From the NCBI RefSeq assembly GCF_019511605.1, contig NZ_JAEUAV010000001.1, forward strand, positions 558,001 to 622,000: a stretch of DNA of 64,000 nucleotides, given 5' to 3'. Below are positions 35,634 through 43,539 of the stretch, piece by piece (position 1 is the first letter of the stretch; every line of letters starts with the position of its first letter). Made by a program: the position numbers and the translations under genes. The notes below the pieces were generated by a model, which saw nothing but the letters and a program-made list of their open reading frames with translations, was not told the DNA's origin and searched no databases. Origin of the DNA: Paraburkholderia phenoliruptrix (GTDB lineage Bacteria > Pseudomonadota > Gammaproteobacteria > Burkholderiales > Burkholderiaceae).

Positions 35634-36940
35634 TGAGCGCCTCCGTCCAGATGGCGCAGCGCTTTTTCGAAGAAGTCGGTGGTGCCGAAGTTGCCCGACT
35701 TGAGCGCAAGCGCAAGCGGTTGTGCGCCGGTTGTCGCCGTAGCGGGTACGCCCGGGTCGATCTGCGCGCCGATGCGCAAGCTGCGCACGTTCAGCGCCTG
35801 CACGACGGCTCCCGAAGTCTCGCCTCCCGCCACCACGAACTTGCGCACCCCACGTTCATACAGGCCGCGCGCAATGGAAGCCAGCGTGGCTTCGACCAGA
35901 TGCCCTGCCCGATCGACGCCGAGTTGGTTCTGCACCGCCTTCACCTCGTCGGGCGTGGCGGTGGCGTAGATCAGCATCGGCTCGGCTTTGTCGAGATGCG
36001 TCTGCGCGAATGCAAGCGCCTGTTCGACCACTGCTTCGCCGCGCGCCGCCGCGAGGGGATCGACGCGAAACGCGGGCCGCGTTTCGCGCCATGCCGCCAC
36101 TTGCGCATTGGTCGCTTTGGACGCGCTGCCCGCCAGCACCGCCGACAAGCCCTCGACGCGCGGCAGTTGCGCGGCATTCTCACGCGACTCGAGCAAACCC
36201 GCGCGGCGGAAATTGGCCGGCAGACCCAGCGCGATACCGGAGCCGCCTGTGATCAGCGTGAGATCGGCGCATGCTTCACCGAGCACGTGGAGGTCGGCGT
36301 CGCAGACCGCATCGGCGATAGCCATGCGGACACCGTCTTTGCGCAAGGCGTCGAACGAGTCGCGCACCGCATCGACGCCTTTCGCGACGGCGTCATAACG
36401 CACGAGCCCGACCTTTGCTTGCGTCTGACGCTGCAGCACACGCACGAGGTTCGCGTCACGCATCGGCGTGAGCGGATGGTTTTCCATGCCCGACTCGTTG
36501 AGCAACGCGTCGCCGACGAACAGATGCCCGCGAAAAATCGTGCGGCCGTTCTCGGGAAACGCCGGACATGCAATCGTGAACGCGCTTGCCTGGTCGCCGC
36601 CGCCGAGCGCATCGAGCAGCGCATCCGTAACCGGGCCGATATTGCCCGCGTCGGTGGAATCGAAAGTGGAACAGTATTTGAAAACGAACTGGCGGCATCC
36701 TTGCGCACGCAACCAGTCGAGCGCCGCGAGCGATTGCGCGACTGCTTCGGCGGCAGGGATGGTGCGCGACTTCAGCGCGACGACAATCGCGTCGGCCTCT
36801 ATCCCTTCGCCTTGCCCCGGCACGCCAATAGTCTGGACGGTGCGCATGCCGCCGCGCACCAGCATGTTCGCGAGATCGGTTGCACCGGTGAAGTCGTCGG
36901 CGATGCAGCCTAGCAGCGCGCGTTGTGTCGTAGCTGTCAT
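35630..36940 (-). CDS. otnK: 3-oxo-tetronate kinase (OtnK), four-carbon acid sugar kinase family (DUF1537)
   Basis: A 436-residue two-domain kinase. The N-terminal sugar-binding domain carries GCIADDFTGATDLANMLV (DDFTGATD at about residues 15-22). The C-terminal nucleotide-binding domain has KFVVAGGETSGAVVQAL, the conserved GGETS motif of DUF1537. It phosphorylates 3-oxo-tetronate at O4 using ATP. GGAG before the ATG supports the start. It follows ltnD by 14 bases and overlaps otnC by four. Length and motifs are complete. Confidence 0.94.
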   Translation of the reverse strand: MTATTQRALLGCIADDFTGATDLANMLVRGGMRTVQTIGVPGQGEGIEADAIVVALKSRTIPAAEAVAQSLAALDWLRAQGCRQFVFKYCSTFDSTDAGNIGPVTDALLDALGGGDQASAFTIACPAFPENGRTIFRGHLFVGDALLNESGMENHPLTPMRDANLVRVLQRQTQAKVGLVRYDAVAKGVDAVRDSFDALRKDGVRMAIADAVCDADLHVLGEACADLTLITGGSGIALGLPANFRRAGLLESRENAAQLPRVEGLSAVLAGSASKATNAQVAAWRETRPAFRVDPLAAARGEAVVEQALAFAQTHLDKAEPMLIYATATPDEVKAVQNQLGVDRAGHLVEATLASIARGLYERGVRKFVVAGGETSGAVVQALNVRSLRIGAQIDPGVPATATTGAQPLALALKSGNFGTTDFFEKALRHLDGGAQ

Positions 36941-36954
36941 GACAGCGCTCTCCG

Positions 36955-37845
36955 TTACTTCGCCGCCGGCACTTCAATGCCGGGGAAAATCTTGATGACC
37001 GCGGAATCGTCCTCGCCGCCGTGACCGGCTGTAGACGCCATCATGAACATCTGGTGTGCCGCCGCCGAAAGCGGCAACGGAAACTTCGAGCGGCGCGCGG
37101 TATCCAGCACGAGGCCGAGGTCCTTGACGAATATGTCCACGGCCGACAGCGGCGTGTAGTCGCCATTCAGTATGTGCGGCACGCGGTTTTCAAACATCCA
37201 TGAATTGCCCGCGCTGTGCGTGATCACGTCGTAGAGCGCGTCCGGGTCCACGCCTTCGCGCAAGCCGAGTGCCATCGCCTCGGCCGCCACCGCGATATGC
37301 ACGCCCGCGAGCAACTGGTTGATGATCTTCACCTTCGAGCCGGCGCCGTGCGCCGAGCCGAGGCGGTACACCTTGCCCGCCATCGCCGCGAGCACGTCCT
37401 CGCATGCCGCGTAAGCGGCCGCGGGGCCGGAAGTCATCATCGTCATTTCGCCGGACGCCGCGCGCGCCGCGCCGCCGGAAACCGGAGCGTCGAGCATCTG
37501 CAAACCGGCGGCCTCGATGCGCTTGCCGAGTTCGATCGCGAAGTCGGGTGCCACAGTCGCGCTTGCGATCACGACGCTGCCCGGCTTCATCGCCGCCACC
37601 GCGCCCTGCTCGCCGAACAGCACGGCTTCGGTTTGCGCCGCATTCACGACCAATGTGACGACCACCTCGCATTGCGCGCCGAGTTCCGCGGGCGATGCAC
37701 AGCCCACGCCGCCTTCGTTGACGAACGCCTGCAGCACTTCGTTGCGCAGATCGCAGGCGTGAACGCGAAAGCCTGCGCGCAACAACGAGCGCGCGACGCC
37801 CAGGCCCATTGCGCCAAGACCAATGACACCGACATTTCTGGACAT
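36955..37845 (-). CDS. ltnD: L-threonate 2-dehydrogenase (LtnD), beta-hydroxyacid dehydrogenase family
   Basis: A 296-residue NAD(P)-dependent dehydrogenase. GVIGLGAMGLGVARSLLRAG is the Rossmann motif, DAPVSGGAARAASGEMTMM the substrate loop, and the catalytic Lys lies in GAGSKVKIINQLLAGVH. LtnD enzymes oxidise L-threonate at C2 and feed the OtnI/OtnK/OtnC route. AGAGAGG upstream marks the ATG at 37845. It is the first catabolic gene after the GntR regulator (99-base gap). The sugar specificity is inferred from operon context. Confidence 0.9.
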   Translation of the reverse strand: MSRNVGVIGLGAMGLGVARSLLRAGFRVHACDLRNEVLQAFVNEGGVGCASPAELGAQCEVVVTLVVNAAQTEAVLFGEQGAVAAMKPGSVVIASATVAPDFAIELGKRIEAAGLQMLDAPVSGGAARAASGEMTMMTSGPAAAYAACEDVLAAMAGKVYRLGSAHGAGSKVKIINQLLAGVHIAVAAEAMALGLREGVDPDALYDVITHSAGNSWMFENRVPHILNGDYTPLSAVDIFVKDLGLVLDTARRSKFPLPLSAAAHQMFMMASTAGHGGEDDSAVIKIFPGIEVPAAK

Positions 37846-37944
37846 GCTTGAACCTCTCTGGAATCTGTCACGCGCTCGCACGCAGTGGCGCGAGACGTGC
37901 GGAAAGCGCGGCGTGCGCGGCGTACCGAGGGCCGTGGCGACCCA

Positions 37945-38649
37945 TCAGCAAATGCCAGCTTCCGCGAGCCGCCGCGCCGCGTTGTACATGTGGGTGCGCG
38001 CCGCATTGCGCGCGGCCATCGGGTCGCCTGCGCGGATCGCAGCGGCAATGGCCGCATGCTCGTCACGCACCTGGCGCGAGAAGTCCTCGCGCAGTGCTTC
38101 GTTACGACGGGTAACCACCGTGCCCGCCTCGAGATACTGGTTCAGGAACGTCAGCGTCTTGAGGAAGTACGGATTGCCGGTGGCCGCCGCAATCGCACGA
38201 TGGAATGCGACGTCTTCGGTCACGCCGTCCTCGCCTTCGGCGACGGCCTGATCAATCTTCGCGAGCGCCGCGTCGATGGCGACCATGTCCGCGTCGCTGC
38301 GGCGCATCGCGGCCTCGGACGCCACCTCGGCCTCAATCGCCCGCCGCAGCGCGAGAATCTGCACGACCGAGCCCGGCTCGACCGCTTCCGCGTAGTCGAT
38401 GCGCAGCGGCCGCACCGTCCCGTGCGCTGCGACGAACACGCCGCTACCCTGACGCGGCTCCACCACGCCTTCGTTCTTCAGCCGCGAGATCGCCTCGCGA
38501 ATCACCGTGCGGCTCACGCCGAACTGCTGCGCGAGCACCGCTTCGGTCGGCAGCTTGCCGCCGCGCTCGAACGCGCCCTTGTCGATCTGCTTGAGAAGCT
38601 GCTGCGCAACCGTGTCGCTCAACGCGCGCGCTGGAATCTTGTCGAACAT
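37945..38649 (-). CDS. GntR-family regulator, FadR subfamily
   Basis: A 234-residue regulator. The N-terminal winged HTH is LPTEAVLAQQFGVSRTVIREAISRLKNEGVVEPRQGSGVFV; the C-terminal all-helical FCD domain has metal-binding Asp/His candidates in DVAFHRAIAAATGN and DEHAAIAAAIRAGD. It is the first gene of the acid-sugar operon on the same strand and is likely its repressor, relieved by threonate, erythronate or an oxo intermediate (inference). CGAGG precedes the ATG. Confidence 0.92.
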   Translation of the reverse strand: MFDKIPARALSDTVAQQLLKQIDKGAFERGGKLPTEAVLAQQFGVSRTVIREAISRLKNEGVVEPRQGSGVFVAAHGTVRPLRIDYAEAVEPGSVVQILALRRAIEAEVASEAAMRRSDADMVAIDAALAKIDQAVAEGEDGVTEDVAFHRAIAAATGNPYFLKTLTFLNQYLEAGTVVTRRNEALREDFSRQVRDEHAAIAAAIRAGDPMAARNAARTHMYNAARRLAEAGIC

Positions 38650-38659
38650 CCATGCCTCG

Positions 38660-38686
38660 TTGTCATGTCATCGGGTCATCATACAA
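38660..38686. promoter_or_regulatory. Candidate GntR operator
   Basis: An imperfect dyad running from TTGTCATG to CATACAA, with three GTCAT/TCAT direct repeats, lies 11-37 bases upstream of the gntR start. FadR-type GntR regulators commonly bind TTGTA/TACAA-like half sites. The match is loose. Confidence 0.3.
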
Positions 38687-38861
38687 ATTTTGGATGCTGC
38701 CTGCATCCGCGCTAACCCTGGGTTCTCGCGGACGAGCGTCCGAACGCCCGCGAAGTTGGCGAAACTGAGGGCTTAAGCTATCGTCACGCCTTCATGCACC
38801 GCTGCGACGATCCGGTCGGCGCACGCGGTGTCCGAGTCTTCGAACGCATTTTTCCAGGTCC

Positions 38862-39686
38862 ATGAGCAAAGCCTTGCCGCCGTCTTCCGACGTTCCCGCC
38901 AGCGCCGAACCGGCCCCGGACAAACCGGGCGACTCCTACGTACAGTCGTTCGCACGCGGCCTCGCGGTGATCCGCGCGTTCGACGCGAAACGCCCGGAAC
39001 AGACGCTCACCGACGTGGCCGCCGCCACCGGCCTCACGCGAGCCGGCGCGCGGCGCATTCTGCTCACCTTGCAGACGCTCGGCTATGTGGAAGCCGAAGG
39101 GCGCCTCTTTCGCCTCACGCCGAAAATTCTCGACCTGGGCTTTGCGTACCTGACGTCCATGCCGTTCTGGAACCTCGCCGAACCCGTGATGGAGGAATTG
39201 TCCGCGCAGGTGCACGAGAGCTGTTCGGCGGCCGTGCTGGACCGTACCGAGATCGTGTATGTGCTGCGCGTGCCGACGCACAAGATCATGACGATCAACC
39301 TGTCGATCGGCAGCCGCTTGCCGGCCTATTGCACGTCGATGGGCCGCGTGCTGCTCTCCGCACTCGACGACGAGACGCTCGACGCCACGCTGAACTCGTC
39401 ACCGCTTTACGCGCACACACCGCGCACGGTGACCGACAAGGAAGAGTTGAAGAAGCTGATCGCACAGGTGCGCCGCCAGGGCTGGGCTATCGTCGATCAG
39501 GAACTGGAAGGCGGCTTGATCTCGCTGTCCGCGCCAATCCGCAATCGCCAGGGGCGGGTGATCGCGGCCATGAACATCAGCGGCAACGCGCAGCGCAATT
39601 CGGCCAAGCAAATGGTCAAGGCGTTTCTCGAGCCGCTGCAACAGGCGGCGCAAACCGTGTCCGAGATGGTGGCGCGGCGCGGTTGA
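38862..39686 (+). CDS. IclR-family regulator (PcaR/PobR-like)
   Basis: A 274-residue IclR protein. The N-terminal HTH lies in SYVQSFARGLAVIRAFDAKRPEQTLTDVAAATGLTRAGARRILLTL. The effector domain opens with LTPKILDLGFAYL and contains LPAYCTSMGRVLLSAL and ELEGGLISLSAPIRNR. This pattern matches the PcaR/PobR/CatR branch that controls aromatic catabolism via beta-ketoadipate or protocatechuate. The thiolase pcaF lies 7.7 kb away on the other side of the acid-sugar operon. It is divergent from gntR with 212 bases between and could also act on that operon. Confidence 0.9.
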   Translation: MSKALPPSSDVPASAEPAPDKPGDSYVQSFARGLAVIRAFDAKRPEQTLTDVAAATGLTRAGARRILLTLQTLGYVEAEGRLFRLTPKILDLGFAYLTSMPFWNLAEPVMEELSAQVHESCSAAVLDRTEIVYVLRVPTHKIMTINLSIGSRLPAYCTSMGRVLLSALDDETLDATLNSSPLYAHTPRTVTDKEELKKLIAQVRRQGWAIVDQELEGGLISLSAPIRNRQGRVIAAMNISGNAQRNSAKQMVKAFLEPLQQAAQTVSEMVARRG

Positions 39687-39758
39687 TGCTGCCGGGGCCT
39701 GCGCCGCAACATCAAGAAAGGCCCGCATGCGCGGCCGGCGCCGCGCCCGCTGCGCGCT

Positions 39759-40949
39759 CTAACGGCTCAGGTACCGCTCAACGAGCCGCGTCCAGAATGC
39801 GGCGCCCACCGGCAGGTTGCGGTCGTTGAAGTCGTAGTGCGGGTTGTGCACCATGCAACCGTCTTCACCCACGCCGTTGCCGATACGCAGAAAGGTCCCC
39901 GGCCTTTTTTGCAGCATGAAGGCAAAGTCTTCGCTGCCCATCAGTAGGTCGGTCTGCGCGACAACCTTGTCGTCGCCCACCAGTTCGCGCGCAACTTCAA
40001 TCGCGAAATCTGTTTCGTCATCCGAATTGATGACGACCGGATAGCCTTCGATATATTCGACAACGGCTTTGGCGCCGTAACTCGCCGCCTGTGACTCAGC
40101 AAGCTCGGCAATGCGCTTTTTCAAGAGCGCGCGCACTTCCGCGCTGAACGACCGCACGCTCAACTCGAGCGTTGCCGTACCGGCGATCACGTTGCTCGCC
40201 GTGCCCGCATGCATGGAGCCGACCGTCACCACCGCCGGTTGCGACGGATCGACATTGCGCGCAACGATCGTCTGCAATGCCATGACAATGCTCGCGGCCA
40301 CCACGACCGGATCGACCGTCAGATGCGGGCGCGCCGCATGACCGCCCACGCCTTCGATCGTAATGATCGCCTTGTCGCCCGCCGACATGAACGGCCCCTT
40401 GCGGAACAGCAGCACGCCGGGCTCCGCGCCCGGGTGATTGTGCAGACCGAACACGGCGTCGCACGGAAAGCGCTCGAACAGGCCGTCTTCGATCATTTTC
40501 TGCGCGCCGCTGTCTACGCCGCTCTCTTCCGCCGGCTGAAAGTACAGATGCACCGTGCCCGAAAAATTGCGCGTGTGCGCAAGGCGTTGCGCCGCGCCCA
40601 GCAGCATCGTGGTGTGACCGTCGTGGCCGCACGCGTGCATCTTGCCGTGCGTGCCGCTCGCATAAGGCAAGCCGGTCTGCTCGACGATCGGCAACGCGTC
40701 CATGTCCGCACGAATGCCGATGCTGCGCTTGCCGTCGCCCACCTTCAGCGTGCCGACCACTCCGGTTTGACCGACGCCGCGCGTCACCTGCCAGCCCCAT
40801 TGCTCGAGCCTTTCGGCCACGAGCGCAGCGGTTTGCAACTCTTCGTAAGCGAGCTCCGGATGGCGATGAATGTGATGGCGAATCTCGCGCAGGCTTTCGG
40901 CGGCGGGAATCAGATCGGCTACTTCAGTGAAACGCGCGGTTTCGCTCAT
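39759..40949 (-). CDS. M20 family amidohydrolase (hippurate hydrolase/AbgA-like)
   Basis: A 396-residue metalloamidase. Metal ligands are seen in GKMHACGHDGHTTMLLGAA, FQPAEESGVDSGAQKMIEDG, FGLHNHPG and GSEDFAFMLQKRPG. The dimerisation domain lies about residues 185-300. Family members hydrolyse N-acyl amino acids (hippurate, indole-3-acetyl conjugates, p-aminobenzoyl-glutamate). Cytoplasmic, with no signal peptide. It lies 66 bases downstream of phnN on the same strand. Substrate cannot be stated. Confidence 0.92.
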   Translation of the reverse strand: MSETARFTEVADLIPAAESLREIRHHIHRHPELAYEELQTAALVAERLEQWGWQVTRGVGQTGVVGTLKVGDGKRSIGIRADMDALPIVEQTGLPYASGTHGKMHACGHDGHTTMLLGAAQRLAHTRNFSGTVHLYFQPAEESGVDSGAQKMIEDGLFERFPCDAVFGLHNHPGAEPGVLLFRKGPFMSAGDKAIITIEGVGGHAARPHLTVDPVVVAASIVMALQTIVARNVDPSQPAVVTVGSMHAGTASNVIAGTATLELSVRSFSAEVRALLKKRIAELAESQAASYGAKAVVEYIEGYPVVINSDDETDFAIEVARELVGDDKVVAQTDLLMGSEDFAFMLQKRPGTFLRIGNGVGEDGCMVHNPHYDFNDRNLPVGAAFWTRLVERYLSR

Positions 40950-41015
40950 TTTGCAAAAGACTCCGTAAGGGGAAGCTCAAGGCTGGAAGGACGACACGAC
41001 GACAGAGGAACACGC

Positions 41016-41567
41016 CTAGCGCCGTTCGGGGGCCTGGAGGAAGGCGATAAACGCATGGCCCGCGTCTTCCAGCTCGCCGGAATTGTCGATGGATTCACAG
41101 CGCACGCCGTCGGGCAACGAGAATGGCGCGTGGCGCGCGAGTCTTGCGGCTACCTGTTCCGCCGATTCGCGAGCCCGCGCGCCGAGACGCGCCTCGAGAA
41201 TATGCGGGGCGGCATCCACATGCACGACTTCGGCGCGCGGATAGCGTGCGAGCGCATGATGCAGATACTGGCGCGAGCCGTTCACGACCACCGTGCAGCC
41301 GCGCGCGAGCCACGCGTCGAGTTCTATGCCGATGCCGTAGCGCAGCGAATGGCTGGACCACTCGAGGGCGAAGAGGCCAAGCAGCGAGCGGGCGGCGAAC
41401 TCTTCGACACTCAGCGCGACATGTTCCTCGCCATTGCCGCTTGGCCGCGTAATGTAGCGATGCGCGAACAGAATCGGCTCGCCCGCAAGACGCTTGCGCG
41501 CGAAACCAAGCAAAGCATCTTTGCCTGCGCCGGACGGCCCCATCACATAGACCAGGCGACCTGTCAT
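41016..41567 (-). CDS. phnN: Ribose 1,5-bisphosphate phosphokinase (PhnN)
   Basis: A 183-residue P-loop kinase of the guanylate-kinase fold. LVYVMGPSGAGKDALLGFAR contains the Walker A motif; FAHRYITRPSGNGEEHVALSVEEF is the PhnN substrate segment. It makes PRPP from ribose 1,5-bisphosphate, the last step after C-P lyase. No other phn gene is in the window, so this copy is orphaned, perhaps serving an NAD- or PRPP-salvage role. GAGGGG before the ATG at 41567 fixes the start; the longer frame adds no conserved sequence. Confidence 0.88.
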   Translation of the reverse strand: MTGRLVYVMGPSGAGKDALLGFARKRLAGEPILFAHRYITRPSGNGEEHVALSVEEFAARSLLGLFALEWSSHSLRYGIGIELDAWLARGCTVVVNGSRQYLHHALARYPRAEVVHVDAAPHILEARLGARARESAEQVAARLARHAPFSLPDGVRCESIDNSGELEDAGHAFIAFLQAPERR

Positions 41568-41715
41568 TGGCCCCTCACCTCGTGGCTGTGAAACGGCACA
41601 CTTTGCCACAAGACGGCGGATTTTTGGGGCTCTTCATTGAGCGACGCAGCCACTGCACACGTTGGGGGCGCGCAGCGGCAGCAACCTTGAACCTGCTCAT
41701 AAGACGTGGCGCGTC

Positions 41716-43539
41716 TTAAGCCGTGGGCTCGGCTTCCTGTCCTTCGGTGGCTCCCTCGCCGGTCTGCGCGTGCACCGCTTCGGCGCGCTCGGCCTGCTCG
41801 CGCCGGCGCGCTTCGAGCACGTCCTGATAACGCAGATATGCGCACCGTCCCCCGGATTTCGCCACGTACATCGCGGCGTCCGCATTGAGCAGCAGTTCTT
41901 CCGCCGTACCGCTGTCGTCGGGAAACTGGCTGATGCCGATGCTCGCGCCCACCGTCATGCCCTGGCCGTCCATCACGATCTCTTCGTTGAGCGTCGTCAT
42001 GATGCGCGATGCAACGCCCGGCGCCGCTTCCGCCGAACGCGGCCCTTCTATCAGCACGATGAATTCGTCGCCGCCGAGTCGCGCGACGACATCCGCGGAA
42101 TGCAGCACCTGCTTGAGCCGCCGGGCCACCGCAACGAGCACCTTGTCGCCGACGGAATGGCCGAACTGATCGTTGATCTGCTTGAAGCGGTCGAGGTCCA
42201 CGAACAGCACCGCGAGCCCTTCGCGGCGGCGCGTTGCGTCCTGAATCGCGCGCTCCAGCTTCTCCATGAACAGCGTGCGATTCGGCAATCCGGTCAACAC
42301 GTCATGCGTGGCCAGGTGCACGAGCTCGCGCTGCTTGACGTGCAGCGCGTCCATTTGCGAGCGGATTTCACGGCGCAGGCGATCGAAGCCGCGCGCGAGC
42401 ACGCCGATCTCGTCGGTGCGCTTGAGCGGCAGCGTTTCCATCGCATGTTCGGCGAACAGATGGGTTGCCGCGTACGCGAGCATATGCAGCGGCCTCGTAA
42501 GCGCGCGTGCGAAGAGAATCGCGAGCAGCACGGCCAGCACGCTGAAAATCAGCACCATATGGATAATGCTGTCGCCCAGCAGATGCGCGCCGGAGAGCAC
42601 GTCCTGGAGCGGCTTGCCGAGCCCCAGCACGATAAAACGGTTGCCCTGGAACGCGCCGAACGGTCTGCGCACAAAGGCCAGCACCTGACCGTCCGTCTGC
42701 CGGGGATGCGCGATGTCGTCCACCAGTACCTCGCTTTCCTTCTGGTCGAACAACGGTTTGGTGACGGCGAAGCTATCCTGCATCAACACGCGGCGGCCCA
42801 CGTCGAAACCGAATGTTTTGGCCGGGTCGGGATGAACGAGAAAGTCGCCCCATTCGTTTGCGAGATAAACCTGATAATCGCTCGGCAGATCGCTTTGCAG
42901 GCGCTTTAACAAATCTCCGAGATCCACGTCGATTACCACGACGCCCACCACCGCGCCCTGCGCATTCGTCACGGGCGTGGCGACCCGCAGCGTCGGCTTG
43001 CCTTGCGCCGCGTGCGCGCCGTATTCGTGATTGACCAGAATAGGCGACGTGTAAATGCGCCCCGGCGAAAATGCGAGCGGCTCGAATACGTACGGAAACT
43101 GGCCTTTTTCCTGCAGATCGACGCCTTGCACGCGCATGAGCCCGTCGGCGTCGCGATCGAAACGAATGATCTCCAGACCATGATGCGCGCGGCTGATCAG
43201 ACGCACTTGCAGATATTGAACATGGTGGACCATGAAGCTCGAATACACCTGCGCGAGCCGCTCGCGCATCACATTCTTGCCGAAGCCGTCGTCGCTCGCC
43301 GCGACTTCCGCCGACGAGGGGAGACTCGCGAGCACGAGCGCGTCCGCGCCGACATCGTCGATCGAGGTGGAAATGCGCTCGCCGAGCAATTCGGTGGAGG
43401 TCAGCAGGCTGCGCCCGGCCTCCTTCACGAGCATGGTGCGGTTCGAGTGGTACGCGTAATAGCCGGTCGCGCCCGATGCCAGCACGCCGATGCAGGCGAG
43501 CAGCACAGACAGTTTGAAGGTAAGGCCAGGACGGAACAT
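41716..43539 (-). CDS. Membrane diguanylate cyclase with periplasmic Cache-like sensor and HAMP
   Basis: A 607-residue inner-membrane protein. TM1 spans about 8-30, a large periplasmic double-Cache-like domain about 35-320, TM2 about 325-348, HAMP about 349-400. The GGDEF domain has an intact RLGGDEF motif (GGDEF 489-493). The usual RxxD inhibitory site is HSAD here, so product inhibition may be lost. No EAL domain is present, so it should make c-di-GMP. The start ATG shares one base with the stop of the upstream PotD-like gene (TGATG), implying coupled translation. A small inverted repeat (41700-41718) lies at the 3' end. Confidence 0.93.
   Translation of the reverse strand: MFRPGLTFKLSVLLACIGVLASGATGYYAYHSNRTMLVKEAGRSLLTSTELLGERISTSIDDVGADALVLASLPSSAEVAASDDGFGKNVMRERLAQVYSSFMVHHVQYLQVRLISRAHHGLEIIRFDRDADGLMRVQGVDLQEKGQFPYVFEPLAFSPGRIYTSPILVNHEYGAHAAQGKPTLRVATPVTNAQGAVVGVVVIDVDLGDLLKRLQSDLPSDYQVYLANEWGDFLVHPDPAKTFGFDVGRRVLMQDSFAVTKPLFDQKESEVLVDDIAHPRQTDGQVLAFVRRPFGAFQGNRFIVLGLGKPLQDVLSGAHLLGDSIIHMVLIFSVLAVLLAILFARALTRPLHMLAYAATHLFAEHAMETLPLKRTDEIGVLARGFDRLRREIRSQMDALHVKQRELVHLATHDVLTGLPNRTLFMEKLERAIQDATRRREGLAVLFVDLDRFKQINDQFGHSVGDKVLVAVARRLKQVLHSADVVARLGGDEFIVLIEGPRSAEAAPGVASRIMTTLNEEIVMDGQGMTVGASIGISQFPDDSGTAEELLLNADAAMYVAKSGGRCAYLRYQDVLEARRREQAERAEAVHAQTGEGATEGQEAEPTA

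Noticed and set aside
34783..35715. Upstream extension of the MFS frame to a 755-codon protein
   Set aside because: The extra part overlaps otnC on another frame, is Arg/Ala-rich, and a strong AAGGAGA marks the start at 34782.
41700..41718. TAAGACG/CGTCTTA inverted repeat as a terminator of the GGDEF gene
   Set aside because: Stem overlaps the stop codon region and is not followed by a T-run on the minus strand.
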